From NCBI GenBank assembly GCA_033807775.1, contig CM066315.1, positions 63,372,320 through 63,436,319 on the forward strand: a stretch of 64,000 nt of DNA. The letters are read 5' to 3'. The stretch's first letter is position 1. Each line of letters begins with the position of its first letter. This DNA is from Saussurea involucrata (Eukaryota > Streptophyta > Magnoliopsida > Asterales > Asteraceae). The notes under the pieces were generated by a model. It made no database searches. It was not told the DNA's origin and worked only from the letters and a program-made list of their open reading frames with translations. Of the stretch, positions 1 to 10,205 are shown piece after piece. A program made the translations under genes and the position numbers.

Positions 1-792
1 GATATGCGGCAGACAGTTCTACTTTCTTCTCCGGGAGGGTGGATAGGGCATTGTAAAGTCTTAGGAGATCATCCAGTTTCAGACTCTTGAAGTCAGCCTC
101 AGAGAACACACATTCAGAACCATCAGATCTCAAGACAGTGAATTCAGGATAAAAGACATTGAGCAGCTTTTGAGAATCAACCTTCAGCACTTTCACTATC
201 ATATTGTCTGATCTGACAGCACTCGTTTCTCTGTCTTTATTGCCCATAACATACAGAAACTCGATCTTCTTGAGTGATGCCCAGTCCTCTATCCCATAGA
301 CTTTCTCTAAGTTAATCCTTTGAACATTCTTGACGAACAAGTCTTTCCTTAGACTTTCTTGAAAAGGAATTAAAATAGCTACTCTTTCACCCATGGCTAC
401 ATATCTTGGTTCAGCATCAATGACTTCTTGATACAACCTAAGTTCGGCCTCAAGTATAGGATCTCTGATCTTACCATCGGGAATTACTTGTGCCGGTGGA
501 GCTGAAGTACCTGTACCCTGATCTGCTGTTTCTGGCGGTGGAGGAGCATCATCTTCGGATTCAAATCCCATATCTTGATCCCCAGTATTGTCAAAATCAT
601 CGTCCAGAGCTTCAACCATTTCTTCTTTGATCTTATAAACGGTCGTTTCCGGATCTTCCTCCGAATCTATATAGATGATGTCAACAATCATATCGTCGGC
701 CATCCGCTCGTCCGCCGTTCTATTGTCAACAACCGAAGGCTTTTCAACCCTGGTTATGACATCAGCTAGAACTTCCATTTCAGTATCTTCTA
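1..792 (-). pseudogene. Accessory ORF3 of copia A, central to C-terminal part
   Basis: The minus strand stays open through all of 1-792, about 263 codons, and is closely related to the product of 22280-23030. It includes an acidic linker (DSEEDPE, SEDDAPPPP) and a folded-looking segment with IRDPILEAELRLYQ, FQESLRKDLFVK and SEADFKSLKL. No catalytic motif, signal peptide or membrane segment is visible. The reading continues in frame into 8116-8712 once the chromovirus between them is ignored, so the insertion split one ORF. The C-terminal end is left of the window. Function is unknown; it is an additional ORF 3' of pol. Confidence 0.8.
788..792. repeat. Target-site duplication TTCTA, left copy
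   Basis: TTCTA here and at 8116-8120 flank a TG...CA element exactly. Joining the flanks restores the ORF3 frame seen in the uninterrupted copy near 23030. Confidence 0.95.
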
Positions 793-2484
793 TGTAATAC
801 CCTGGGTAAGTTCGTTAGTTAAATTATAGTTCCGTTAAATTTAATTAACTTTATAATTAATGTTTAGGGTAAATTTGGGTTAATTTATAAGTTTAGGGTG
901 TGTTGGTCATTAGTGATTAGCTCAAGGACCAAAATGGTAAATAATGGTTTGATAATATCCATTAGACTATTCAGATATTATCACAACTCAGAAATATCCA
1001 GATTAAGGTGTGCGTGTGTGTGTTTTGAGACAAAAGAAGAAGAAAACTAGGGTTAAGGCTTCAATTGAATTGCTTGGAAGTGATTTAAGGTATGTTATTT
1101 GTGTATTTTATGTGTGTAATTGTATTTAGAAGGTTTCTATCGGAGTAAAATAGTCAAATTCATGTCTGGTAATGAATCAGTCGATTTCTGGGTAGATTTT
1201 GGGTAAACAGTCAAAGGTTTCCGGATGAATTGAATGTATCCGGGTACTTTTGTTGATAGTGTCTGGATGATGTTCTAAAGGTGTCCGGACGAATCTTTTA
1301 TCCGGGTAAGTCTCTCTTTTCAAAGGTTTCCGGATGATATAAGATACCGGATGGTATCCGGGTTACCTTGGTTTCCGGGTGTCGTCCGGATTGTTTATGT
1401 TGTCCGGGAAGTTGCGTTAGCTAGATTGTTTAAGTTATCCGGAAAGTCTTGTTGTCCGGATAGTTTTGTGGTATCCGGGAACTTTGGGCTGTTTGGTCAC
1501 TTTTGAGAGTTCAGATACTTTTGAGTATCCAGTAACCTGTGTTTTGTTGACTATTGGATAGGTAATGAGTGAGGACTGAATATACTTTGGACTCGACTTA
1601 AGTTCGGGTTTGGGGGAAACATTTGAGGATTAGAGTTAGATAGATGTATCTAAAGTTCTTAGTCCTAATAAGTCTTATGTGTTCTATATGGTGAAAAGAT
1701 ACTTGTATCCAATTGTTTCAGATACTGTGAATTTGGAGTGAAAGCTGAACTGTTTTTTAGAAAGGATTGGAAGCGTTTTGATAAGCAAACAGGTGAGTTT
1801 TACTTTAAAACGTTTTTAAACTGGAATACATATATGTGTGGATTGGGAATGTGATAGATGGTGTGATTATGTGTTTAAGTTTGAAATATAATATATTGAG
1901 ATATTGTATTTACATGAGCATTACACTATACGAGAATACGTTGGCCGGGCTTAGGACCGGTGGTGTTGGCTGTAATATTCGTACAACGGTGTTGGTTGTA
2001 ACTGTCGTACATCGGAGTTAATTTATTAGTTGGCTTGCAACCAATTAATATGGCCAAGAGAATGAGACAGGAAAGTATATGGTGCATGAGTCATAATTGG
2101 TAATTGTATTTGTGTTATGTATATTATGGTTGTGCAAATGGTTTTAAAACTAACAGGGATTTTCTCACTTAGACCGCTATGTCTAACCCTCATTTTGTTT
2201 TAAAATATGTATTCCAGGTCGTGGATCAAGTAAGGGCAAGTAAGAAGGGTAATCGGTGAATAGCTTTTGGAAGACGTATGTTTTTGAAGATCATGACATG
2301 TTTTACAGTTATAACTTTGTTATTAGTTATAATGTAATTTAATTAGCAAAAAGTTTGTAATGAATTATGTATTATGGGTATAAAGACTAAGGGACCGAAT
2401 GTGTATTTTGATATATCTTTTGGAATGAACGACGTTATGCAATATATGTTACTTGATGCTTGTTTGGGAATTCGGGTTGTTACA
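793..2484 (+). repeat. 5' LTR of the chromovirus
   Basis: It starts TGTAATACC and ends GGGTTGTTACA directly before the PBS. Positions 1681-2484 match 7313-8115 with about 2% difference by eye. The U3 part from about 1140 to 1510 is packed with TCCGGA-type hexamers, which also occur in the related LTRs near 56820 and 62220. Confidence 0.92.
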
Positions 2485-2500
2485 GGTGGTATCAAAGCCC
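2485..2500 (+). promoter_or_regulatory. Primer-binding site, initiator tRNA-Met type
   Basis: TGGTATCAAAGCCC starts three bases after the LTR. It is one mismatch from the usual TGGTATCAGAGCC, the complement of the 3' end of plant initiator tRNA-Met. Confidence 0.85.
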
Positions 2501-2701
2501 TAGTTTAAGGGATTTAGGTATTCGTATTCGTACCTAGACTTAAACTGCATGTGAAGTAGGATGTCCCTAATAATTTTAGAAACCTTGGGATGTTAAATAT
2601 AAAAAGGTAGAAGGAACATCTTGAAAGGTAATTTCAGATTACACCTGGCCAGTGTAATTATGATCTTACAGGTACATGTTTGAACTGGAATACCTTGTTA
2701 T

Positions 2702-3948
2702 ATGGGGTATGTGCTTATGTGTATATTGACCTTGTTTGAATCTACAGACTGGCAAGTGGTACTCGACAAACGAATCGAGAGGGAGGAGGAAATCCTAATA
2801 GAACGAATCCAACAGTTGGGACAAGGGGAAGAGGGGGAGAAAGAGGTAGAGGCAGAACAGGCGGCAGAGTTCAACCGCGAGGTGCATAATTTGTTACGAG
2901 GGACGAATTAGCGGCTGAAATGGGAAGATTACAGGCAAATATCCAAGCTATGTTCAACCGAACTCATAATACTGAAACAGAAATACCAGATCCTAGTCTG
3001 GAAGACGAAATGCCCATTACACCGACTGTTATACCGGTACCAAGAAAGTGTGATTACAAAATGTTTTTAAGTTGTAAGCCTCCAACTTACTCAGGAGATA
3101 GAGACCCGGTGAAAGCTATGAGGTGGCTGAAAGAGATAGAAGCTATCTTCAAGACCAGTAAGTGTGCTGATGAAGATAGAGTGCTATACGGAACAACAAT
3201 GTTGAAGGCAGATACTCTATACTGGTGGGAAGCTCTTATTTCTTCTGAAGGATCTGACATATATTCTACTTTCTCTTAGGAAGAATTCGTTATAGCTTTC
3301 AGGAAACAGTTTTGTCCCCAAGCAGCAGTTAAACAATTGGAAATGGAGTTTATGAATTTGCAGCAAGGGAATTTATCAGTTCGAGACTATACCGCTCGTT
3401 TTCTGGAAAAGTCTCATTTCGCGGAATACTACGTTGCCACGGAGGCAATGTAGATTGAAAGGTTTATCTTTGGGTTGAATTTAGAAGTCAGAAGTCTGGT
3501 GATTGCTAAAGGACCAGAAACTTTCTCAGCCGCAGTAGACGCCGCGGAAACCGTGGAACAGGATAAAGGGAGAAACGTTAATGATAAAGGTATGGGAAAA
3601 AGAAAGTGGGAAGGACCACAGTATGATCTAAAGAAGTCCAGGTTTCAGAGGTTTGATAACCGTCCGCCTTTCCGACCAGTGGAAAGACCTTGTCCGAAAT
3701 GCAACTGTATCCACCAAGGAAATTGTCAAGTTGATCCTCGGGTTTGTTATAGGTGTGGGAAGACCGGACATGTTGCTAAAGACTGTCGAGTAACGCGGTT
3801 TTGTTTCTTATGTAATTCTCCGGATCACATTCAGTCTGATTGTCCGAGGGGAAGAGTACAGCAAGGGGGTACATCGGGGAGACCAGCGGGTGTTAGACCA
3901 GTAGTACAAAGGCCAGTGCAACCAAAAGCCAGGGGCCGTGCATTTTAG
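2702..3948 (+). pseudogene. gag of the chromovirus, broken
   Basis: The capsid part is recognisable as a retrotransposon gag domain (SCKPPTYSGDRDPVKAMRWL at about 3069-3128). The nucleocapsid part has two CCHC knuckles, CYRCGKTGHVAKDC and CFLCNSPDHIQSDC (about 3748-3843). A frameshift lies near 2910 and in-frame TAG stops at 3277 and about 3451. Another TAG at 3946 separates gag from the protease. The N-terminal acidic stretch at 2750-2880 is in a different frame from the capsid. Function in an intact element: virus-like particle assembly and RNA packaging. Confidence 0.85.
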
Positions 3949-4420
3949 ATGACAGCACAAGAAGAGGAGGAAACTCCGGATGTGGTTACAGGTACATTTT
4001 TAATAAACTCTACACGTGTTAAAGTGCTGTTTGACTCTGGTGCAAACCGATCGTTTGTGTCTCCTTCATTTGCTGCTTATATGCATTTAAAGCCTAAAGT
4101 GTTAGATCATGCTTTAATGGTAGATACTGCAAATGATAATCAAGTATCCGTTAAAGAGGTTTTTGATAGTTGTGTGATAAATATAGAGGGGTGTGGAGTA
4201 CCTATTCAATTATTTCCTATAGCCTTGATTTAGTTCGATGTAGTAGTGGGGATGGATTGTATAGCCGAGAATCAGGCTAACATAGTTTGTGATAAGAAGT
4301 TGATCAATGTTATCTTACCTGAGAGGGGACCGGTAGTGATTTATGGTGACCGTATAAATCATCAGTCTTGCCTTATATCTATGTTAAAAGCTCGTAAGTG
4401 TGTCAGCAAAGGTTGCCCGA
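3949..4420 (+). pseudogene. Aspartic protease of the chromovirus, broken
   Basis: The catalytic triad reads LFDSGANRSFV at about 4027-4059, the DSG form usual in gypsy proteases. Downstream, VVVGMDCIAENQ matches the second conserved strand of the family. An in-frame TAG at 4231 divides the two. The domain cleaves the gag-pol polyprotein in intact relatives. It reads directly on from gag after the TAG at 3946, so gag and pol were probably one ORF. Confidence 0.8.
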
Positions 4421-5840
4421 GTTACTTAGCTTATGTGATAGATACTAAGCTAGAAAAGAATAAGTTGGAAGATATTCCTATTGTTAGTGAATTTCCAGAA
4501 GTTTTCCCCGAAGACTTGAATAGTCTTCCTCCCGTTAGACAAGTAGAGTTTGGTATAGATCTGATTCCTGGAGCCGCTCCTGTTGCTCGTGCACCGTATC
4601 GTTTAGCGCCACCAGAGATGAAAGAAATGATGATGCAACTGCAAGATCTTTCCGATAAGGGCTTCATTAGACCCAGTTCTTCGTCGTGGGGTGCACCAGT
4701 CCTGTTTGTGAAAAACAAGATGGTTCGATGAGAATGTGTATTGATTACCGGGAACTGAATAAGCGCACGATCAAGAACAAGTATCCGCTTCCCAGAATTG
4801 ATGACCTCTTCGATCAATTAGTTGGAGATTGTTATTTCTCCAAGATTGATCTAAGATCTGGTTATCACCAACTGAAGGTTAAAGAAGAAGACGTTCTGAA
4901 ATGCCGCTCGGACTGACGAATGCTGTTCGGACTGACGAATGCTCCAGTTGCTTTTATGGATCTAATGAATCGGGTATGTAAGCCATACCTCGATAAATTT
5001 GTTATTGTATTTATCGATGATATCCTTATCTATTCCCGATCCAAAGAGGATCACGCACAACATCTTCGTTTGATTATGGAATTGCTGAATAAAGAAAAGT
5101 TGTATGCTAAATTTTCAAAATGTGAATTCTGGCTACGGGAAGTTCAATTTCTTGGGCATGTATTCTTCGAGAAAGGCATTCAAGTTGATTCTATGAAAGT
5201 AGAGGCAATTGAAAAGTGGGAACCGCCGAAAACGCCAACCGAAGTACGGAGTTTTCTGGGTTTAGCCGGCTACTATCGAAAGTTTATAAAAGATTTTTCT
5301 CGTATCGCTACGCCTCTCACTAAGCTGGCCCGGAAGAATCTAAAGTTTGAATGGAAAATAGAGCAGGATGAAGCATTCCGAATATTGAAAGAGAAACTCT
5401 GTAGCGCGCCGATATTAGCATTACCTGAAGGTTCCGATGATTTTGTTGTTTACAGTGATGCTTCCAAACTGGGATTGGGTTGTGTACTAATGCAGCGTGG
5501 GAAGGTTATCGCTTATGCTTCTCGTCAACTAAAGGATCATGAACGGCAGTATCCTACACACGACATGGAACTTGCAGTAGTTGTGTTCGCGCTAAAGATT
5601 TGGAGACACTATCTCTACGGTTCTAAATGTCAAATTTTTACCGATCATAAGAGTCTCCAACATCTTTTCGATCAGCGGGAATTAAATATGTGGCAAAGAA
5701 GATGGCTAGAGCTGGTGAATGATTAGGACTGTGAAATTCTTTATCATCCGGGAAAGGCGAATGTGGTAGCTGATGCACTGAGTCGTCAAGAAAGAAGTGG
5801 AACAATAAAAGCCATTGCACTGCGAGCTGAACTCCTACCT
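4421..5840 (+). pseudogene. Reverse transcriptase and RNase H of the chromovirus, broken
   Basis: RT motifs include the proline-rich start (ARAPYRLAPPEMKEM), CIDYRELNKRTIKNKYPLPR, KIDLRSGYHQ and the catalytic FIDDILIYSRS near 5012-5044. RNase H follows, with VVYSDASKLGLGCVL, a TDHKSLQ motif and VVADALSRQ. A one-base frameshift lies near 4710. Around 4900-4945 the segment normally between the DILK and FGLTNAP motifs is missing, and a 19-base unit containing CGGACTGACGAATGCT is tandemly repeated. A TAG stop at 5724 breaks RNase H. The enzyme cannot be made in full. Confidence 0.88.
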
Positions 5841-7243
5841 AACATCTTTGACGAATTGAAGAAGTGTCAAGAGGAAGCTTTTCAAGAAGAACATTTGAAA
5901 TCAGAACGGTTAGTGGGAATATCAGCATCACTCGTAAAAGATGATCGTGGGTTACTGTGTCTGGGAAACAGAATCTGGGTGCCTCATTTGGGTGATTTAC
6001 GTGATCGAGTACTACAAGAAGCTCATCAATCTCGTTTCTCTATTCATCCAGGTACGAATAAGATGTATAAAGATTTAAAACAATTTTATTGGTGGCCGGG
6101 AATAAAAAGAAGCATTGCTCAACATGTGGAAGGTTGTACTACTTGTAAGAAGGTAAAGATTGAACATCAAAAGCCGTTTGGTCAGTTGCAACATTTAGAA
6201 ATACCTATGTGGAAATGGGATCAGATTACTACGGATTTCATCACGAAGTTACCAAGGACTCCGAAGGGATTCGATGCCATTTGGGTGATCGTTGACAGAT
6301 TGACGAAGTCTGCTCACTTCCTGCCAATAAAAGAAACTTATTCGTTGGAAAAGTTAGCCAAGTTGTACATCGACGAAATAGTAATTCGACATGGAGTTCC
6401 AATCTCGATTATTTATGATCGGGATAGTCGTTTTACTTAGAGATTCTGGAGGAGTTTTCAAAAGGAAATGGGAATGCAAATAAAACTAAGTACAACATAT
6501 CATCCTCAAACCAATGGTCAGAGTGAACGAACAATCCAGACTTTAGAAGATATGCTACGGGCCTGCATTGTTGATTTTGGGGGATCGTGGGATAAGCATT
6601 TGCCGTTGATCGAATTTGCCTACAACAACAGTTATCATTCCAGCATACAAGCGGCACCGTTTGAAGTTCTGTATGGTAGAAAATGCCGAATGCCTCTGTG
6701 TTGGAATGAAGTGGGAGAGAAACAGTTAGCGGGACCAGATATAGTTCAGTTAACCGCGGATAAGATTACTCAGATTCGGGAACGATTGAAAGTGGCTCAA
6801 GACAGACAGAAAAGTTACGCTGACCGACGCTGAAAACCGCAAGAGTTTCAAGTTGGAGATTTTGTAATGCTGAAAGGCTCACCTTGGAAAGGAGTCATTC
6901 GATTTGGAAAGCAAGGTAAACTTAGTCCGAGGTACATTGGACCGTTTGCAATTACAGAAAGAATCGGGGAAGTAGCTTACCGGTTAGATCTCCCGCCAGA
7001 ATTAAGCCGTATACACAACGCCTTTCACGTATCGAATTTTCGAAAGTGTTTGGTTACACCGAATCAGGCCGTATCTCTACCAGATATACAAGTTGATGAA
7101 AAGCTGAATTATGTGGAGGAACCTGAAGCCATAGTTGACCACAAAGTTAAAGTGTTGCGGAACAAAGTAATCAAGCAAGTAAAAGTACAGTGGAGACACC
7201 ATAGGGGTCAGGATGCTACTTGGGAATCAGAATCCGAAATGTG
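5841..7243 (+). pseudogene. Integrase with C-terminal chromodomain-like segment, broken
   Basis: The HHCC zinc motif lies in HQSRFSIHPGTNK...CTTCKK (about 6026-6150). The DDE core has its first Asp in TTDFITKLP, the second in IYDRDSRF and the Glu in NGQSERTIQ. The GPY/F-type region (YIGPFAI...YRLDLPPEL) precedes the ending VQWRHHRGQDATWESE, which resembles a degenerate chromodomain. In chromoviruses this tail is thought to steer insertion into heterochromatin. Stops at 6438 (TAG) and 6831 (TGA) cut the ORF into three. The natural stop is TGA at 7242-7244. Confidence 0.88.
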
Positions 7244-7287
7244 AACTAAGTACCTGTACCTTTTTGCTTAACCGAATTCCGGGACGG

Positions 7288-7309
7288 AATTCTTTTAAGT
7301 GGGGGATGA
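7288..7309 (+). promoter_or_regulatory. Polypurine tract of the chromovirus
   Basis: AAGTGGGGGATGA lies directly before the 3' LTR. The related element at 55928-62886 has AAGGGGGAGATAA (reverse strand) at the matching place, preceded by the same GAATTC-containing inverted repeat. Confidence 0.75.
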
Positions 7310-8115
7310 TGTGTTATATATGGTGAAAAGATACTGGTATCCAATTGTTTCAGATACTGTGAATTTGGAGTGAAAGCTGAATGTTTTTGAGAAAGGATTG
7401 GAAGTGTTTGGATAAGCAAACAGGTGAGTTTTACTTTAAAACGTTTTTAAACTGGAATACATATATGTGTGGATTGGGAATGTGATAGATGGTGTGATTA
7501 TGTGTTTATGTTTGAAATATAATATATTGAGATATTGTATTTACATGAGCATTACACTATACGAGAATACGTTGGCCGGGCTTAGGACCGGTGGTGTTGG
7601 ATGTAATATTCGTACAACGGTGTTGGCTGTAATTGTCGTACAGCGGAGTTAGTTTATTAGTTGGCTTGCAACCAATTAATATGGCTAAGAGAATGAGACA
7701 GGAAAATATATGGTGCATGAGTCATAATTGGTAATTGTATTTGTGTTATGTATATGATGGTTGTGCAAATGGTTTTAAAACTAACAGGGATTTTCTCACT
7801 TAGACCGCTAGGTCTAACCCTCATTTTGTTTTAAAATATGTATTCCAGGTCGTGGATCAAGTAAGGGCAAGTAAGAAGGGTAATCGGTGAATAGCTTTTG
7901 GAAAACGTATGTTTTTGAAGATCATGACATGTTTTACAGTTATAACTTTGTTATTAGTTATAATGTAATTTAATTAGCAAAAAGTTTGTAATGAATTATG
8001 TATTATGGGTATAAAGACTAAGGGACCGAATGTGTATTTTGATATATCTTTTGGAATGAACGACGTTATGCAATATATGTTACTTGATGCTTGTTTGGGA
8101 ATTCGGGTTGTTACA
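7310..8115 (+). repeat. 3' LTR of the chromovirus, 885 bp deleted
   Basis: Only the first three LTR bases remain before sequence equivalent to 1681 of the 5' LTR. The 885 bases equivalent to 796-1680, which include the TCCGGA array, are gone. ATGT is present at both deletion borders of the inferred ancestral sequence, which suggests a microhomology-mediated loss. The end GTTGTTACA and the TSD are intact. Confidence 0.88.
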
Positions 8116-8712
8116 TTCTACCTGTACCACATCAGTCGCCGTTCCACCTTCACTTGTTACCCGTTCACTGACTGAACCCCCCTCATTTCCCGTACCTGTG
8201 CCACTTGTTTCTCTGACCCGTGCTCTCTTCTCTCCCTCATGCTGATCAGGATCATCCTGATCATCATGTCTTCTTTTGTCTGAGGCTTGAGCTTGGACAC
8301 CACACGCCTGTTTGACGACGGTGATCCGCGAGGATAAAGATTGGAAGCCGGCAACGATAGCTTTAGTCATCTCTTTCATTGACTCGTTCAAAGCTTGATA
8401 CTCAGCGCTTGTGGATGTTGAGGGTTGAGGTTGGGTTTGTTGGCGTAGTAATCCAACAAGGTCTACCTCTTCAGCCGTGTTAGAATCGCCTTGGTCTAAG
8501 AGTCGGGCTAACAGCTCTGATTTGAGTTGGTCGGTTGGGATTTGATGTAACGGAACTGGTGGTGGTGTTTGTGGATCGGATTCAGCGCGGGATGGTTGAT
8601 TTGGAGGTGTTGATGACGATTCAGAAACGCCTTTTCCTTTTATTGTTCTTTTAACTTCAGCAGATAGTTCACCAACAATCTTCCTTAACTCGTCGGTGTG
8701 TTTGGAAGTCAT
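8116..8712 (-). pseudogene. Accessory ORF3 of copia A, middle part
   Basis: This is the counterpart of 23030-23600: a Ser/Pro/Gln-rich linker, an LHQIPTDQLKSELLARLL segment and the basic, highly charged stretch KRRHDDQDDPDQHEGEKRAR followed by a Gly-rich part. It reads in frame into 1-792 without the chromovirus. Its right border joins the words MTSKHT, which belong to the N-terminal domain, directly to this linker. About 1.6 kb present in copy B (about 23600-25190) is therefore missing. The eleven residues beyond 8116 in the open frame are chromoviral LTR and not part of it. Confidence 0.82.
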
Positions 8713-9257
8713 GCAACAGTTGAAGATTGAACACAGTGTGTACCATATTCGTGGAAGATGCGTGCGTCTGAATTGTGAGGAGCCAGTGAGAACTTGGTTG
8801 TCAGGGCCTTGATATCCAAGACTACGGATATCAGCGAATAATTGTTCTTTTGGAATCGGATCTTCAAAATTCTCGGAGTGCGATAGGTCAAGTGCACGGC
8901 GAAGTCCTCTTAGTGTAATTTTGGCGTCAAAATGGTCAACTTTGGCCGTGAAGTGTGGTCGACGGTGAGTGGGATGGAATTTAGTGTACCCCAGAATTGT
9001 TGAAGGTAAATGGCCGGTACAAGCTGGACTTTGGTAAGCGCGGTTCGTAGAGGATGGCCGCGGATAATCTCTAAGATGATTTGATAGTCGAATGCAACCG
9101 CGAGATCCAGATGATGGTTGTTGTCTTCAAAGTTTAGAAATGAATCCCTTGGGAAAATTTCCTCATCCCGATCACGAGCATTGATGGATGGGTGGGATGA
9201 ACGATGCGAACGGATGATGGTGTTTTCATCCGAAGAGTTGCCATCATGTTGTGCCAT
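8709..9257 (-). pseudogene. Accessory ORF3 of copia A, N-terminal domain
   Basis: The start is the ATG at 9257 (MAQHDGN), aligned with the ATGs at 25739 and 53605. The domain contains RSHRSSHPS, a leucine-rich part with AIYLQQFWGTL, and FADIRSLGYQ and SIFNCCMTSKHT motifs shared by all three copies. A one-base frameshift near 8990 puts the second half in another frame. In copies B and C a CAG comes right before the ATG; here that triplet is CAT, so the candidate splice acceptor is lost. Homologous additional ORFs occur in Asteraceae copia elements; no biochemical role is known to me. Confidence 0.75.
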
Positions 9258-9344
9258 ATGAACCACTTGACAGTTTAGTACAATGCCAAAAATTGATTTT
9301 CCTTGAAAAAATTTCAAAAAATTTTCTAAGTCTTGGGCTTATCG

Positions 9345-9535
9345 CAACGCACATCAAGATGATATCGTAAGCAAGAGCATATCGCAACTTAAAGTATGCG
9401 AGAAGAGGTTATCGCAACGCATTGGTTGCGATAAGACCTTGTCGCAACTCAAGCTTGCGATAAGTATGAATGTATGACCATTGCGATAGTTATGAAGATA
9501 TGAAGACAAGTACATTGCGATAAACTTGAACACTG
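9345..9535. repeat. TATCGCAA/TTGCGATA palindrome cluster, intron side (copia A)
   Basis: About nine copies of ATCGCAA or TTGCGAT occur in 190 bp. Several pair as short hairpins, for example TTATCGCAACGCATTGGTTGCGATAA. Matching clusters occupy the same place in copies B (25815-26015) and C (53685-53850). Confidence 0.85.
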
Positions 9536-9772
9536 AAGAAAAAACTAAGTGTTCAAGCCCAAAAAACTATTTTTCGCTCATTTGATGTTAAAACCTATAC
9601 TACTAGGTTCGCAATTCCTATGTGAGTAAAACCCTATGTTTTGCTAAACCAAAACTACAACATACGCATGGATTAACCACATAATATGAAGGGTTTTTTA
9701 ACCTAACCCTAAAATCGAGTGTAACATGAGTTTTAATGGATAAAATTGAATGAAAACTTGGAATCCTTACCT

Positions 9773-9968
9773 CGATATGGGTCTGAATCGAATGTATGGA
9801 ACAAAAATCACAAAATCGCCTTGAAAAATCGAGAGCCCAGAAGCAGTTTGAGAGAGTTTGAGTGTTTGAGATGAGACAAGTGTTGGAAAACCACTCCTAT
9901 TTATACGATTTTTGAATTCAGTGACACGTGGCATCAAGAGATTGGTCCGACATTTGACATGCCACGTG
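9773..9968 (-). promoter_or_regulatory. Candidate internal promoter and leader exon for ORF3 (copia A)
   Basis: On the minus strand, two CACGTG G-boxes (9963-9968 and 9925-9930) precede TATAAATA (9905-9898). About 30 bases later comes a CT-rich leader with CTCAAAC and CTCTCTC repeats. It ends in CGAG followed by GTAAGG (donor GT at 9772-9771). The same order is conserved in copies B and C. ORF3 starts about 515 bp downstream. This is sequence inference; no transcript data are available. Confidence 0.6.
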
Positions 9969-9969
9969 T

Positions 9970-10205
9970 CATCTTATCGCAAGAAAGAGGTTGTGATATG
10001 CCCTTATCTTATCACAATAGCCTTATTGCGATATAAGTTCAATCTTATCGCAACATGTAGGTTGCGATAAGTTACTGTTCACCTCTTCTTATCGCAATGC
10101 AAGGTTGCGATAAGAATGCAACCTGGTTTCATCGCAACAGAGGGTTGCGACAAACCACTGTTCACCATGTTATCGCAAGTAGTTGGTTGCGATAACAGTG
10201 ACACT
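9970..10205. repeat. TATCGCAA/TTGCGATA palindrome cluster, upstream side (copia A)
   Basis: At least ten motif copies occur, mostly as pairs such as TTATCGCAACATG and GTAGGTTGCGATAA. Several pairs are followed by a shared TTACTGTTCACC or CACTGTTCACC word. The cluster lies upstream of the candidate TATA box, so the promoter is bracketed by two clusters. Confidence 0.85.

Larger units (their letters stand above)
793..8115 (+). mobile_element. Ty3/gypsy chromovirus (Tekay/Del-like) inserted in copia A
   Basis: The element begins TGTAATACC and ends GTTGTTACA, with a 5-bp TSD. It has a 1692-bp 5' LTR, a PBS, gag with two CCHC knuckles, then protease, RT, RNase H, integrase and a C-terminal chromodomain-like segment, which is the Ty3/gypsy order. 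Integrase followed by a chromodomain places it among chromoviruses; Tekay/Del is my best guess. The coding region has at least seven premature stops and two or more frameshifts. The 3' LTR lacks 885 bp. It has the same orientation as no neighbouring pol gene and reads opposite to copia A. Confidence 0.92.

Noticed and set aside
1836..2021. 61-residue ORF, repeated at 7467-7652
   Set aside because: It lies in the chromoviral LTR in both places and has no start context or family match.
4431..4817. 128-residue minus-strand ORF
   Set aside because: It is antisense to the chromoviral RT region, which shows family motifs on the plus strand.
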